Of a stretch of 64,000 nucleotides of DNA, positions 7,775 to 17,496 are shown piece by piece. How positions within the stretch are numbered: the stretch's first letter is position 1; each line of letters begins with the position of its first letter. The position numbers were made by a program, and so were the translations under genes. The stretch comes from Pirellulales bacterium (GTDB taxonomy: Bacteria > Planctomycetota > Planctomycetia > Pirellulales > Lacipirellulaceae), in assembly GCA_022841705.1 (NCBI GenBank), contig JALHQZ010000002.1:124001-188000 (forward strand), written 5' to 3'. The notes below the pieces were generated by a model, which ran no database searches, was not told the DNA's origin, and saw only the letters and a program-made list of their open reading frames with translations.

Positions 7775-8584
7775 TTAGCTGCTCGCGCTCCGATACGCCC
7801 CCAACGCGCGTTGAAACAGCCACCGGGCGAACAGCAGCATCGCCGTGGTCGCCACGATTGCGAAGAGCGCTAGATAAGCATGTTCTGATTTGAACGGCTG
7901 GGCCAGCATCCGCGCGGGGACATTGATCACCACCAAAATGGGGATGATGAACGTGAAGACGTTCCGCAGCGGATCGCCCCAGGGGCCTTTGTAGATTTCC
8001 ATTGGGTAGCGCGAAAAGTTGGTGATGTAGAACCAAAAGTCGTACAGCGATTGGTTTCGTCCCAACCAAATGCTGGTGGCGGCGAGCGAGATCATCACCG
8101 CGTACAGCACCAGCGCGCCGAGCACCACATACAACGGGTACAGCACGTACGCCCACGCGGTTGTCGGCACGCTGTCCATCTTCGCGAGCGAATACCACAA
8201 GAGCACGATTGCCAGCACAAAGTTGCCAAGGCTCGCCCAGTTCACTCGCTGGAGTGACAACAGGAACTGCGTATCGACCGGCTTCAAAAGCGCGAAGTCG
8301 AGCCCGCCGGTGCGCACGAGCTCGCTTAGCTCTTCGGCATTCGGCATAAAAAACGCTTGCACGATGCCGTTCACCAACAGCGTGGTGGCGATGAAGACAA
8401 AAAACTGATAGCGGTCCCACCCGCCGATGCTGCTGGTGTACTGGTACACCAGAATGTAGAACCCCAAGTTCATCAGCATCCAACTAACGCTGGTGACCAG
8501 CTCAATGAGAAAGTTCGCGCGGAACGTCATGTCCCGGATGAGACTGTTGCGGGCGAAGGTGAGGAAAAGTTGGGGGTAGAGCAT
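7775..8584 (-). CDS. ABC-2 type transporter permease
   Basis: 269 residues from the ATG at 8584, which has AGGA about 8 bases upstream; ten more residues are possible from 8614. Six hydrophobic segments can be traced (for example FLIELVTSVSWMLMNLGFYI, FVFIATTLLVNGIVQAFFM, VLYPLYVVLGALVLYAVMIS, and VFTFIIPILVVINVPARML near the end). The signature FRANFLIELVTSVSWML...GWDRYQFF and the phrase LVRTGGLDFALLKPVD identify the DUF990-like ABC-2 permeases, which work with a second permease and an ATPase to export drugs, lipids or polysaccharide. The partner ATPase and second permease are not in the window: CorA is upstream, and a pseudogene lies downstream. The substrate is unknown. Confidence 0.88.
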   Translation of the reverse strand: MLYPQLFLTFARNSLIRDMTFRANFLIELVTSVSWMLMNLGFYILVYQYTSSIGGWDRYQFFVFIATTLLVNGIVQAFFMPNAEELSELVRTGGLDFALLKPVDTQFLLSLQRVNWASLGNFVLAIVLLWYSLAKMDSVPTTAWAYVLYPLYVVLGALVLYAVMISLAATSIWLGRNQSLYDFWFYITNFSRYPMEIYKGPWGDPLRNVFTFIIPILVVINVPARMLAQPFKSEHAYLALFAIVATTAMLLFARWLFQRALGAYRSASS

Positions 8585-8629
8585 GTCAATTCCTGGAATG
8601 CGACACTTTAACATTCCTGTTTTCTTGCG

Positions 8630-9784
8630 CTAACGATCTTCTCGTTGTTGTTTCGGCGAATGCTTCCCCGCCGGCTCGTCGGGCCCCTCAAACCATCCCC
8701 GCCGTTTGAAAAACAGCAGCATCCCCGTCGCCACGGCAAGAATCAGCCCCCACGCGAAAAGGTAGCCGAACGGCCAGTTCAGTTCCGGCATGTTCCACTT
8801 GGACTTCTCCGTGTTGAAGTTCATCCCAAACACGCCGGTGATGAACGAAAGCGGAATGAAGAGCGTGGAGATGATGGTGAGGACCTTCATGATCTCGTTC
8901 ATGCGATTGCTGATCGAGGTCATGTAATAGTCGCGCAGGTCGGTGCAAATTTCGCGGTAGCTCTCCACCAGGTCGATCAGTTGCACCGTGTGGTCATACA
9001 CATCGTGCAGGAACGTGCGCGTCGCGTCGTCGATCAACGGGTTCTTGTCGCGGAGCAGGGCATTGATGGCGTCGCGGTGCGGCCAAATCGCGCGGCGCAC
9101 CAGCAGCAGCTCGCTCCGCATTTGGTGCACGTCGGTCACGATTGACGCCGGCGGATGGTTGGTCACGGCGTCGTCCAACTCGTCCAGCTTGTCGCCCAGC
9201 TTTTCGACCATCGGAAAGTAGCTATCCACGACCGCGTCGATCAGGCGGTAAGCCAAGTGATCGGTCTTGCAGTTTTCGCGCAAGAACGTGCCGGGCTGTT
9301 TGAGCTGGCTACGGATCGGCTCGAACGAATCGCCAGGGCGTTCCTGGAAGGTGATCACGAACCGATCGCCGAGGAAGATGCTCACCTGTTCGGAATTGAA
9401 CGGCTCGGTCGACTCAACTTCGCGGACCACGATATAGAGCATTCCGTCGTACTCGTCCACCTTCGAGCGCTGGTGAACGTGCACTATGTCTTCCAGCGCG
9501 AGCGTGTGGATGCCGAACGCTTCGGCAACCATCCGCAGGGCGCCCAGATCGGCGAGTCCGCTGACATTCACCCACGCCACTTGGTGTTTCTGCGCGAGCG
9601 ACTTGAGTTGCTTGAGATCCGAGACCTCCTGCGCGGCGTACTGGTCACGGCTGTAGCCGATCAGCTCGACCTTTGTCGGAGCGGCGCCATGATCGCTGGT
9701 CAGAGTGCCCGGCGTGGCGCCTGGCTGCGGCCGTTTCTTCAGCTTCGGGCGGCGGATCGACCAGCGTTTGCGGCGTTGGGCCAT
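8630..9784 (-). CDS. corA: Magnesium/cobalt transport protein CorA
   Basis: 384 residues from the ATG at 9784; an in-frame ATG at 9805 lies inside an inverted repeat and is less likely. It has a large acidic and helical cytoplasmic domain with FLGDRFVITFQERPGDSFEP and two C-terminal membrane helices. The first ends with the pore motif GMN (in GVFGMNFN), and the periplasmic loop WNMPELNWPFGYLFAWG follows. The cytoplasmic tail is basic and polar. It forms a pentameric inner-membrane channel for Mg2+ (also Co2+ or Ni2+). It lies downstream of purF and upstream of the ABC-2 permease on the same strand. The 45-base gap to the permease suggests possible cotranscription without a clear functional link. 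Confidence 0.95.
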   Translation of the reverse strand: MAQRRKRWSIRRPKLKKRPQPGATPGTLTSDHGAAPTKVELIGYSRDQYAAQEVSDLKQLKSLAQKHQVAWVNVSGLADLGALRMVAEAFGIHTLALEDIVHVHQRSKVDEYDGMLYIVVREVESTEPFNSEQVSIFLGDRFVITFQERPGDSFEPIRSQLKQPGTFLRENCKTDHLAYRLIDAVVDSYFPMVEKLGDKLDELDDAVTNHPPASIVTDVHQMRSELLLVRRAIWPHRDAINALLRDKNPLIDDATRTFLHDVYDHTVQLIDLVESYREICTDLRDYYMTSISNRMNEIMKVLTIISTLFIPLSFITGVFGMNFNTEKSKWNMPELNWPFGYLFAWGLILAVATGMLLFFKRRGWFEGPDEPAGKHSPKQQREDR

Positions 9785-9799
9785 GACTGCGGACTTTTG

Positions 9800-9866
9800 T
9801 AGCATGGCCTCCTAGGCCGTGCGAACGTTGTTCAATCTATGCGCACGGCATAGGAGGCCATGGCTA
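9800..9866. repeat. Inverted repeat with about 24-base arms covering the purF stop codon
   Basis: Arms 9800-9823 and 9842-9866 are reverse complements except for two differences. The right arm includes the purF stop codon (9864-9866, TAG on the minus strand), and the left arm covers an alternative corA ATG. It could fold into a large hairpin at the purF 3' end. Confidence 0.75.
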
Positions 9867-11456
9867 CGACGAAATGGACGCCATCGGTCGCGTTGTCTCG
9901 TATGTCCGTGCTGTCGTCACGCCGCACCGCGCATCTTCAAGAGCGATTTGATAAAGCTGCTGCCCGCAGGCGGTGGGGTACTTGCCGGTGATGCACGCTT
10001 GGCACAAGTCGCGTTCGGGGCGGTTGACGGCGCGGGCGATGGCTTCCACCGGCAGGTAACGGAGCGAGTCGGCGCCCAATTCGCGCGCCATTGCGGCGAA
10101 GGTTTCTTTGGTTGGCTGACCGGCGGCCAGGAAACGCGGGGCGAAGAGCTCGTTGATCGTCGACATGTCGATGCCGTAGAAGCACGGGGCGACAATCGGT
10201 GGGCACGCGATGCGAACGTGAATCTCCTTGGCGCCTCCCACTTCGCGCAGCCGATTGATGAGCACCCGCATGGTGGTGCTCCGCACAATCGAATCTTCCA
10301 CCAAGAGCACCCGCTTGCCGGCCAACACATCGCGGAGCGGCGTGTACTTGGCGGCCGCCTTGTCGCGCCTGCCGGCGCCCCCTTCGATAAACGTGCGGCC
10401 CGAGTAGCGATTGCGGATGAGCCCTTCAACGCTCGGCACCTTCAATCGGTACGCCATCGCATCGGCGGCGCACTTGCTAGTGTCGGGCACGGGGACCACA
10501 ATCGTATCGCCATCAATCGGCAAATCTTCCTGCGCCGCCAGTTCTTCGCCGAGCGCTTTGCGAGCGAGGTACACGCTGCGGTCGTCCATCGTGCTGGCGA
10601 CGTTCGCAAAGTAAATCCACTCGAAGAAGCAGTGCGCCCGGCGCGTCGGCTCGGCGAAGCGCTCGATGGTGATGTTTCCTTCGGAGATGATGACCGCGGC
10701 GCCGGGATCGAGCGAATGAATGTTTTCGGTCTGGAAGCCAAGGTTCAGAAGCGCCACGCTTTCGCTCGCTGCGGCGAAGAGCGGGCCCTCGATCGCATAG
10801 CAGAGCGGTTTGATCCCCAGCGGATCGCGCGCCACAATCATCTCGCCGAGCGCGCTGAGGTAAGCCAAGCTGTAGGCGCCGTCGAACTTCTTGGCGACGC
10901 TCCGCATTACGTCGATCAGCGCCGGCCGCCGGTCGCCCGACATCTCCCGGCTGATCTCGTGCATGATGATTTCCGTATCCGTCGCGCGCGACAGATGGTG
11001 CTCATCATCCTCGAGCAGCTTGTCTCGCAGCTCGGCATAGTTGGAAAGCTGGCCGTTGAAGGCGAACGAAAACCATTTGCGCTTCTGCAAGTGGTGCCGT
11101 TCGAAGGGTTGCGCGTAGCTCAAATCTTCGCTACCACAGGTGGCGTAGCGCACATGACCGATCGCCGCTTGGCCGGCATACCGGGCCATCAGCGATTCGG
11201 CCTTGCCACGGTGGTTGAGCCGGAATGCCTCGGTCACCGTGCCCAACTCGCGATAAGTTTCAAGAATCTGCTGGCGCTCGGGGTTGTAAGTGGTGAACCC
11301 TGCCGAAAGCTGGCCGCGATTTTGAATGTCGAGTAGCAACCGCGGCATCAGCCGGGAAACTTCGGCCAGTCCGTGCGAAGTCGCCAGCGGGCTCGTTTCG
11401 TCCCCCGTCAAATGATAGATGGCCGCAATGCCACACTCATGCCGAAGTTCGCTCAT
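9864..11456 (-). CDS. purF: Amidophosphoribosyltransferase (glutamine PRPP amidotransferase)
   Basis: 530 residues from the ATG at 11456. A longer open frame to 11723 would overlap the divergent oxidoreductase gene and adds no homologous sequence. The enzyme makes 5-phosphoribosylamine, the first step of purine synthesis. The N-terminal Ntn glutaminase starts [16 protein letters not shown], with Cys8 as nucleophile after a short propeptide. The PRPP-binding loop is [13 protein letters not shown]. Cysteines matching the Fe-S cluster of the Bacillus-type enzyme are visible in [19 protein letters not shown] and [12 protein letters not shown]. The order glutaminase then phosphoribosyltransferase is normal. 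The stop codon lies inside an inverted repeat arm. No other purine gene is near. Confidence 0.95.
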   Translation of the reverse strand: MSELRHECGIAAIYHLTGDETSPLATSHGLAEVSRLMPRLLLDIQNRGQLSAGFTTYNPERQQILETYRELGTVTEAFRLNHRGKAESLMARYAGQAAIGHVRYATCGSEDLSYAQPFERHHLQKRKWFSFAFNGQLSNYAELRDKLLEDDEHHLSRATDTEIIMHEISREMSGDRRPALIDVMRSVAKKFDGAYSLAYLSALGEMIVARDPLGIKPLCYAIEGPLFAAASESVALLNLGFQTENIHSLDPGAAVIISEGNITIERFAEPTRRAHCFFEWIYFANVASTMDDRSVYLARKALGEELAAQEDLPIDGDTIVVPVPDTSKCAADAMAYRLKVPSVEGLIRNRYSGRTFIEGGAGRRDKAAAKYTPLRDVLAGKRVLLVEDSIVRSTTMRVLINRLREVGGAKEIHVRIACPPIVAPCFYGIDMSTINELFAPRFLAAGQPTKETFAAMARELGADSLRYLPVEAIARAVNRPERDLCQACITGKYPTACGQQLYQIALEDARCGVTTARTYETTRPMASISS

Positions 11457-11605
11457 GGTCGTAATTCTATCGCGGAGCGACCCCAAACGGGAGGGCGACG
11501 CACGACCGCCGTTCTCCGCTCGGGTTGGACTTTCGGCGGCCTGCAGTTCACAATAGAGCGGTCGTGCCTCGTCACCCCAGAGCCTAGTTCCCGGAGTTCT
11601 CCTCC

Positions 11606-13030
11606 ATGCCGTCGTCTGCATCGCGTCGTGATTTCTTGAAAACTTCGGGCACTCTGCTGGCCGCCGCAACGGCCAGTGGGGTTGGTTACCACACGAGCGC
11701 CGCTGAACCGGTGAAGCCTTCAAAGAGCCCGAACGAACGGCTTACCTTCGGTTGCTTGGGCCTGGGCATTCGCTTCCGCGAAGTGGGGCCGAACGCGATC
11801 AATTTCGGGCCGATCGGCATGTTGTGCGATGTTGACATGCTCCAAGCTGGCCGCGCGTTGGAATACGCCCTGAACCATCACGCTGGCAAAGGTTACTTGT
11901 CTACGTATATTCCCGTGGTGGAAGATTACCGCCGGGTGCTGGACAACAAAGACATCGATGCGGTGATGATCACCACCCCGGACCACTGGCACACGAAACA
12001 GCTGATCGAAGCGCTTCAGGCCGGCAAGGATGTTTACGCCGAGAAGCCGCTCACGCTGACCATTGATGAGGGCAAACAAATACGCAAAGTTTTGGCCTCC
12101 ACCGGGCGCGTGCTGCAAATCGGCACCCAGCAGCGTACCGAAATGGACCGGCGCTTTCCCACCGCTGCCGCTGTGGTGCGCGACGGCCGGATCGGCGAAG
12201 TGAAAAAAATCACCTGCGCGATTGGCGGCTCGATGGAAAGCCCGCCGCTGCCAATCGTCCCGCCCCCACCGCAACTCAACTGGGACATGTGGCAAGGCCC
12301 CACGCCCGCTGTGCCGTACCGCGCCAGCCCCACGGTGCAGATCGACGGTTATGGCCCCGGACATCCGTTTAGTCGCACGCACAACTTCTTCCGCTGGTGG
12401 TATGAATACTCCGGCGGCAAGCTGACCGACTGGGGCGCCCACCATGTGGATATCGCGATGTGGGCGATGCAACTCTCCGATGGTTCGATTGGGCCCTACA
12501 CGATCGACCCCTTGGAATCGAAACACCCGGTGCCGTTCAAAGATGGCTATCCCACGCTCGACGACCGCTTCAACGCCGCGCTCACCTTTAACAATCGCTT
12601 AACGTTTAAAAACGGCCTCGTGATCGACATCGTCGATAATGCCGAAAAAACGCTCGGCTTCCAAAACGGAATTATGTTCGAAGGAACGAAAGGCCGAATC
12701 TTCGTTAACCGTGAAAAACTTACCGGCAAACCGATCGAAGATTTGGCGAGCAACCCTCTGCCCAGCGACGCCCTTGAAAAACTATACGGCCAGAAACCGC
12801 CCGAGTCGCACATGGGCAATTTCGTTGACTGCGTGAAGACGCGCAACACGCCGGTCTCCGACTTCGAGTCGCACCACCGGCATATTTCCGCCTGCCACGC
12901 GACGAACATCGCCATGCGCTTGGGCCGCAAGCTCACGTACGATCCTGCCAAGGAAGAGTTCGTGGGCGACGCACAGGCGAACACGTTCCTGGCGCGCGAG
13001 TATCGCAAGGGGTTCGAGATCGCGATGTAG
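11606..13030 (+). CDS. Gfo/Idh/MocA-family oxidoreductase, Tat-exported
   Basis: 474 residues. The start [20 protein letters not shown] is a twin-arginine signal, so this NAD(P)-type oxidoreductase is exported folded, as is common for planctomycete members. The Rossmann region begins [11 protein letters not shown] with the Gly pattern relaxed. The sugar-binding signature is [12 protein letters not shown] (usual EKP), and [20 protein letters not shown] is the typical second-domain motif with the His pair. The insertion between about residues 190 and 260, rich in Pro, is characteristic of the large Tat-secreted subgroup. It faces away from purF and converges on rlmN. The substrate is unknown, probably a sugar or inositol derivative. 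Confidence 0.9.
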   Translation: MPSSASRRDFLKTSGTLLAAATASGVGYHTSAAEPVKPSKSPNERLTFGCLGLGIRFREVGPNAINFGPIGMLCDVDMLQAGRALEYALNHHAGKGYLSTYIPVVEDYRRVLDNKDIDAVMITTPDHWHTKQLIEALQAGKDVYAEKPLTLTIDEGKQIRKVLASTGRVLQIGTQQRTEMDRRFPTAAAVVRDGRIGEVKKITCAIGGSMESPPLPIVPPPPQLNWDMWQGPTPAVPYRASPTVQIDGYGPGHPFSRTHNFFRWWYEYSGGKLTDWGAHHVDIAMWAMQLSDGSIGPYTIDPLESKHPVPFKDGYPTLDDRFNAALTFNNRLTFKNGLVIDIVDNAEKTLGFQNGIMFEGTKGRIFVNREKLTGKPIEDLASNPLPSDALEKLYGQKPPESHMGNFVDCVKTRNTPVSDFESHHRHISACHATNIAMRLGRKLTYDPAKEEFVGDAQANTFLAREYRKGFEIAM

Positions 13031-13039
13031 TGGACAGGT

Positions 13040-13130
13040 GGGCGACGCTCAGCGGAGCCCGTCCCAGTTTTGACTTCAATTCGCAAACGGAGACGATAAT
13101 TCCCCGGAAGGGCTCCGCGGAGCGTCGCCC
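13040..13130. repeat. Inverted repeat (21-base arms) reaching into the rlmN 3' end
   Basis: Arms 13040-13060 and 13110-13130 are reverse complements with one mismatch in 21. The right arm is inside rlmN and encodes GDAPRSP near its C-terminus. The left arm lies just past the stop of the convergent oxidoreductase gene. Confidence 0.75.
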
Positions 13131-14200
13131 TCCCGGAAAGTGTTCATCGCATTCCGCTTGGCCACTTCGCGGTTGCCTTGCTGCACCAACTGCCCGCACG
13201 CCGCTTCGATATCGCGGCCCATGCTGTAGCGAATGGTCGTGGGGATGTCGGCGGCTTTCAGCACCCGGGCGAATGCTTCGCGCTCCGCCCGCTCTGTCGG
13301 CATTAGGTGCGGTGCCGCGGCGATGGGATTGTATGGGATCAGGTTCACATGCACGTCGAGCCCATGCGCCCAGTCGACCAACTCCGCGGCTTCGTCGAGT
13401 GAATCGTTCACGCCGGCGAGCATCAGATACTCCAGCATTACGGGTTTCCGCTGAATCGCATTGAGTTCACTGAGCGTGGACCGCAGAATCGCCAGCGGAT
13501 ACCGCGCCGCTACCGGAATCAGTCGCCGACGCGTCTCTTCACGCACGCTGTGCAGACTGAGCGCTTGGTTCACGCGCGGGTAGCGGTGGGCCAGCCGCAG
13601 CATCCCGTCGGCAACGCCAACGCTGCTCACTAAAATGCGGCTCGGCGGATGATGCAGCAGGGCCGGGTGGGTGAGCGCGTCGAGCGTGGCGTACAGTTCC
13701 GCCTCATTGTGCAGCGGTTCGCCCATCCCCATGAAAACGATGTTCCGCACGCGGCGTCCCTCGGCAGCGAGCAGTTCGTTCGCCTGCACCACTTGATCGA
13801 CCATGTCGGCAGCCGACAAGTTGTGAGCCATCCCCATTTTGCCCGTCGCACAGAAATCGCACTTCGCCGCACAACCGACTTGGCTGGAAATGCAGAGCGC
13901 CGTACGGCCGGTGCCGGCGCGGAGGATGACCGACTCGATGAGAAATCCGCCGGCGGTGCGGAAGATGAGTTTGGTGGCGCCGTCATGTTGCGAATCACTG
14001 CGCTGGTGGAGGGTAAGCGAGTGGAATCCAACTCGCTCCGCTGTCGCGTCGCGGCTAAACGGGGGGAGTTCGGCCAGCGCTGCGTCCACGCCGAGTGATT
14101 TCTTGAAATACGCAATCCGGAAGCGTTTGAGCGCATGCGGCTCGATCCGCAGTTCCCGGCGGAGGGCGTCAACCGCGGCGATGTCGAGAATCGAGACCAT
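13076..14200 (-). CDS. rlmN: Dual-specificity 23S rRNA/tRNA adenine-C2 methyltransferase (RlmN family)
   Basis: 374 residues from the ATG at 14200. The upstream in-frame part to 14302 overlaps the cupin gene and lacks homology. This radical-SAM enzyme methylates A2503 of 23S rRNA and A37 of some tRNAs. The Fe-S motif CAAKCDFC (110-117), FMGMGEPLHN, and the methyl-carrier Cys335 in SMGRDIEAACGQL are present. It is a Cfr/RlmN family member; the match to RlmN rather than Cfr rests on the YSMGRDIEAACGQL end and genomic commonness. The last 20 or so residues after KRNAMNTF are encoded by an inverted repeat and are not part of the conserved fold. It is downstream of the cupin gene on the same strand. 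Confidence 0.9.
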   Translation of the reverse strand: MVSILDIAAVDALRRELRIEPHALKRFRIAYFKKSLGVDAALAELPPFSRDATAERVGFHSLTLHQRSDSQHDGATKLIFRTAGGFLIESVILRAGTGRTALCISSQVGCAAKCDFCATGKMGMAHNLSAADMVDQVVQANELLAAEGRRVRNIVFMGMGEPLHNEAELYATLDALTHPALLHHPPSRILVSSVGVADGMLRLAHRYPRVNQALSLHSVREETRRRLIPVAARYPLAILRSTLSELNAIQRKPVMLEYLMLAGVNDSLDEAAELVDWAHGLDVHVNLIPYNPIAAAPHLMPTERAEREAFARVLKAADIPTTIRYSMGRDIEAACGQLVQQGNREVAKRNAMNTFREGDAPRSPSGELSSPFAN

Positions 14201-14256
14201 CTTCAAATCTTCGCTTAGATCAGTTGAGCCCCGCACGTCAGTAGGGGGAGTAGAAT

Positions 14257-14619
14257 CTAGCCGTCGCGATGAACCGTCGCCGGTGAGAACGCCGGAAGAC
14301 AAACAGCAATATACTCGGCGCCCTCCTCACCGGGTGTGCTGTAGCGAATCCACTCGCCAGCATTTGTGATGACGGCCTGTCCCGCTTCGATTTGCAGTGT
14401 TCCCACTCGCGTTTCAACCTGCAAACAGCCCCGCAGGACGACTGTGTACTCATCGAATTCGGGAGTTTGCCCCGGTTCGCTCCAACCGGCGGGGCTTTTC
14501 ATGCGCGCGATGCTGACGGCCTGCGTCTCTGAGTTCACTCGTCCGATGAACTCCTCAATGATTTTGGGCGGCTGACCGTGAGCTTCGATTCGAGTCAGGG
14601 ATTCAATCTTTTGAGCCAT
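14257..14619 (-). CDS. Cupin-domain protein
   Basis: 120 residues. The beta-barrel signature is visible from FDEYTVVLRGCLQVETRVGT to EAGQAVITNAGEWIRY. The first cupin metal motif G(x)5HxH is not complete (only EFDEY where HxH would be), so metal binding is reduced or absent. Small single-cupin proteins of this type often bind sugars or act as isomerase- or sensor-like subunits; no specific role can be given. It lies upstream of rlmN on the same strand with a 56-base gap. Confidence 0.8.
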   Translation of the reverse strand: MAQKIESLTRIEAHGQPPKIIEEFIGRVNSETQAVSIARMKSPAGWSEPGQTPEFDEYTVVLRGCLQVETRVGTLQIEAGQAVITNAGEWIRYSTPGEEGAEYIAVCLPAFSPATVHRDG

Positions 14620-14668
14620 AACTTTCTCTCATACTCTCCTACGCAGACGACAATTGCTGCACGTTACT

Positions 14669-15721
14669 TCAAACAATCATCTGCTTACTCGCTCCGCCCG
14701 CGACCTCTTCCACATAGAGCGGCACCGCATACCCCGGAAACCGCCTACGCAACTCCGTCACAATCTCCAAGCCGCGCTCGACCGGTACGGCGAAGTGCGC
14801 CGCCCCCGCCACGCGGTCAAGCTGATGCAAGTAGTACGGCTGCACGCGCAAGTTTATCAGCCGTTCATTGAGCTCCGCCTGCGCTTCCACCGTGTCATTC
14901 ACCCCGGCCAGCAGCACCGCTTGGTTGAGCACGGGAATGCCGGCGTCGATCATGCGGCCGAGCGCCGCCGCGACATCGCCATCGATCTCATTCGCATGAT
15001 TCGCATGGACCACCATCCACGGAGTCAGCCGTGTGCCGGTGAGCCAGTCAACCAGTTCACTTGTCACGCGCTGCGGCAACACGATCGGCAGGCGCGTGTG
15101 AACGCGCAACCTCTTTAGGTGGGCAATCTCGGCGAGGCGTTCGGCAAGGGCGGCGAGTGTCTCGTCCACCAAGGTGAGCGGATCGCCACCGCTGAGGATC
15201 ACCTCGTGAATCGACTCGTCCGCGGCAATGTGCTCGATGGCCGGCGCCCACGCGGCGAGCCCCTTCGGCGCCGCTTCGTACGGAAAGTGCCGCCGGAAGC
15301 AGTAGCGGCAATGCACCGCGCATGCACCGGTGGTGATCAGCAGTACTCGGCCGGCATACTTATGGAGCAAACCAGGCAGGACTTCCGCCGCGCCATCGCC
15401 CACGGGGTCGGCCAAAAAGCCGGACGTCGATTGAAGTTCCGCCCCCGTCGGCAGAACTTGCAGCAGCAGAGGATCGCGTGGATCCCCCGACCTCATCCGG
15501 GCCACAAACTCCCGCGGAACCAGGAGCGGAAACTCCCCGGGTGATGGAAAATCGGCGGCTTGCGGCTGAGGGATTTCCGGCGAAATCCCCAGAATTTCGC
15601 AGAGTTCGCCGACGTTCCGCACCGCCCCGGCCAAGGCCCTACGCCATGAGGGTTCGCCACCCGCCATGCGGCCGACCAGCTTGGGGCGGACAACCAGCGG
15701 CAAAGTGGTTACACTATCCAT
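14669..15721 (-). CDS. epmB: EF-P (R)-beta-lysine-forming lysine 2,3-aminomutase
   Basis: 350 residues. It is a radical-SAM/PLP enzyme that converts L-alpha-lysine to (R)-beta-lysine, the substrate EpmA attaches to EF-P. The SAM motif is CAVHCRYC (Cys134, 138, 141), EVILSGGDPLTL follows, and the C-terminal ASK (Lys346 in GGASKQMIV) matches the PLP lysine of E. coli EpmB. The length fits EpmB, which is shorter than the catabolic clostridial KamA. It is divergent from efp with 90 bases between the two starts, and epmA lies just beyond efp. The context makes the EF-P role nearly certain. Confidence 0.93.
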   Translation of the reverse strand: MDSVTTLPLVVRPKLVGRMAGGEPSWRRALAGAVRNVGELCEILGISPEIPQPQAADFPSPGEFPLLVPREFVARMRSGDPRDPLLLQVLPTGAELQSTSGFLADPVGDGAAEVLPGLLHKYAGRVLLITTGACAVHCRYCFRRHFPYEAAPKGLAAWAPAIEHIAADESIHEVILSGGDPLTLVDETLAALAERLAEIAHLKRLRVHTRLPIVLPQRVTSELVDWLTGTRLTPWMVVHANHANEIDGDVAAALGRMIDAGIPVLNQAVLLAGVNDTVEAQAELNERLINLRVQPYYLHQLDRVAGAAHFAVPVERGLEIVTELRRRFPGYAVPLYVEEVAGGASKQMIV

Positions 15722-15811
15722 TCTCTCGACATTTCAATGGAGCAGGGCAGGGGGCGACGAAGCCCTTCATCGTACTCCAACTTCGAACCTAACGATACGG
15801 AATCTCAAGCA

Positions 15812-16393
15812 GTGGGCGTTTATCAAACCAGCGACTTTCGCAAGGGCCTGAAGGTCCAAATCGATGGCACTCCCTATTTGATGGTGGAAATGAACTTCCG
15901 CAAGCCAGGCAAAGGGAATGCCCTGTACGAATGCCGGCTCAAAAACTTGCTGCGGAACACCATGCTCGACCGCACCTACCGCGCGGGGCAAACGTTGGAG
16001 GAGGCAGACGTTTCGGAATTCACCGCCCAGTACCTGTACCGCCAGGGCGAAGCGTTCGTCTTCATGAACAACCAGGATTACGAACAGTACGAGCTCACTG
16101 CCGAGCAAGTGGGCGACAACTGGATCTATCTCAAAGAAGGGATGGACTGCCAGTTGATGGTGTTCAACAACCAGCCCATTGCCATGTCACCGCCGAACCA
16201 CGTAATTCTCAAGGTCGAATATTGCGAGCCGGCCGTGAAAGGCAACACTGCCACCAACGTCACCAAGCCAATCAAGCTGGAAACCGGCGGCGAAATCCAA
16301 GCCCCCGCGTTCGTGGGCATCGGAGACTGGCTGCGGATCGATACCCGTACCGGCGAATACATCGAACGGACGAAGGATCCGAACGAAGCGTAG
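15812..16393 (+). CDS. efp: Translation elongation factor P
   Basis: 193 residues from the GTG at 15812. The frame is open back to 15737, but the extra residues (MEQGRGRRSPS...) have no match in EF-P, and this start puts the modified lysine exactly at position 34, as in E. coli. EF-P relieves ribosome stalling at polyproline. The N-terminal KOW-like domain has YQTSDFRKGLKVQIDG and the loop FRKPGKGNALY, with Lys34 as the expected beta-lysylation site. OB domains follow (MSPPNHVILKVEYCEPAVKG, and GDWLRIDTRTGEYIERTKD at the end). epmB is upstream on the other strand and epmA downstream. Confidence 0.95.
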   Translation: MGVYQTSDFRKGLKVQIDGTPYLMVEMNFRKPGKGNALYECRLKNLLRNTMLDRTYRAGQTLEEADVSEFTAQYLYRQGEAFVFMNNQDYEQYELTAEQVGDNWIYLKEGMDCQLMVFNNQPIAMSPPNHVILKVEYCEPAVKGNTATNVTKPIKLETGGEIQAPAFVGIGDWLRIDTRTGEYIERTKDPNEA

Positions 16394-16565
16394 TGCGGAA
16401 GCCAAGTCACAAACCACCCTTCAGGGGGGAAATGTGGCATTGTGGCGCCTGTGGCAAATGTCCTTCCCGTTCTGGTTATAAACTGGTCCCTCAATCTGCG
16501 ATTAACCGCAATTAAGTATCGAGGAGGGATCTTAGGTCAGCCCGTCCGTTGTCACGAGTTCGACC

Positions 16566-17468
16566 ATGAACATCCGCTGGGATTACCTTCACGCCCGGGC
16601 TGATCTCCTGAATCGGCTCCGGGCGTTTTTTCGAGACCACGGGTTTCTCGAAGTCGAAACGCCGACGCTCCTCCCCGAAGCGATTCCCGAACGCCACATC
16701 GAGAATTTCGTCGTCTTCTCCCCTAAGCTCTACCTCCAAGCCTCCCCCGAGCTCGCCATGAAGCGCCTGCTCGCCGCCGGCGCCGGGCCGATCTTCCAAG
16801 TCTGCAAGGCGTACCGCGCTGAAGAATTCGGCACGCTGCACAACGCCGAGTTCACGATGGTCGAATGGTACCGCCCCGGCGACGACTGTCGCGCCGGGAT
16901 GGATCTGCTCGACGAGCTCGCCTACACGCTGACCGGTTTCTCCTGCCGCCGCGCCACCTATCGCGAAGCCTTTCAGCGGACTCTGAGCATCGATCCGCAC
17001 ACTGCATCGATCGAAGAGTTCCGAGACATCACGGAAAACCCACCCGATATGGGCGATGACCGCGATGAATGGCTGAACTACCTGCTCGCCACGCAAGTTG
17101 AACCGAGTCTTGGCGCGGATGGCCCCGAGCTCTTGTACCACTATCCCGCGAGCCAAGCAGCGCTCGCCACTACGGTGGAAGACGACTTCGGCGTACCGGT
17201 CGCCGAGCGATTCGAACTCTACTGGCGCGGCGTCGAGCTCGCCAACGGCTACCACGAACTGGCCGACGCCGCCGAACTGCGCCGCCGCTTGGTCCGCGCT
17301 AACGAGCAGATCGCCGCCCAAGGCCGCGCGGCAGTCGCGCTGCCCGAGTCGCTGCTAGCGGCAATGGAATCGCCAGGCCTCCCGCCGTGCGCCGGCGTGG
17401 CCCTCGGTTTCGACCGGTTGGTGATGTTGTGCGTCGGCGCCGATTCCATCCACGAAGTCCGCATTTAG
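16566..17468 (+). CDS. epmA: EF-P--(R)-beta-lysine ligase EpmA (GenX/PoxA)
   Basis: 300 residues. A stand-alone class II lysyl-tRNA-synthetase-like catalytic core with no anticodon-binding domain, as expected for EpmA. It begins with LNRLRAFFRDHGFLEVETPT. Class II motif 2 is IFQVCKAYRAEEFGTLHNAEF, followed by TMVEWYRPGDD. Motif 3 is CAGVALGFDRLVMLCVGADS near the end. It activates (R)-beta-lysine (made by EpmB) with ATP and ligates it to Lys34 of EF-P. It follows efp by 172 bases. A perfect 31-base inverted repeat lies 28 bases after its stop. Confidence 0.94.
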   Translation: MNIRWDYLHARADLLNRLRAFFRDHGFLEVETPTLLPEAIPERHIENFVVFSPKLYLQASPELAMKRLLAAGAGPIFQVCKAYRAEEFGTLHNAEFTMVEWYRPGDDCRAGMDLLDELAYTLTGFSCRRATYREAFQRTLSIDPHTASIEEFRDITENPPDMGDDRDEWLNYLLATQVEPSLGADGPELLYHYPASQAALATTVEDDFGVPVAERFELYWRGVELANGYHELADAAELRRRLVRANEQIAAQGRAAVALPESLLAAMESPGLPPCAGVALGFDRLVMLCVGADSIHEVRI

Positions 17469-17496
17469 CCGCGACGCGATACCGGAGCGCGTTTGG

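Noticed and set aside
9819..11336. 505-codon open frame on the + strand opposite purF
   Set aside because: It mirrors the GC-rich codons of purF, has no family resemblance and no ribosome site; purF is certain.
11457..11723. Long N-terminal extension of purF
   Set aside because: The added residues lack homology, would place the nucleophile Cys far inside, and overlap the divergent oxidoreductase gene.
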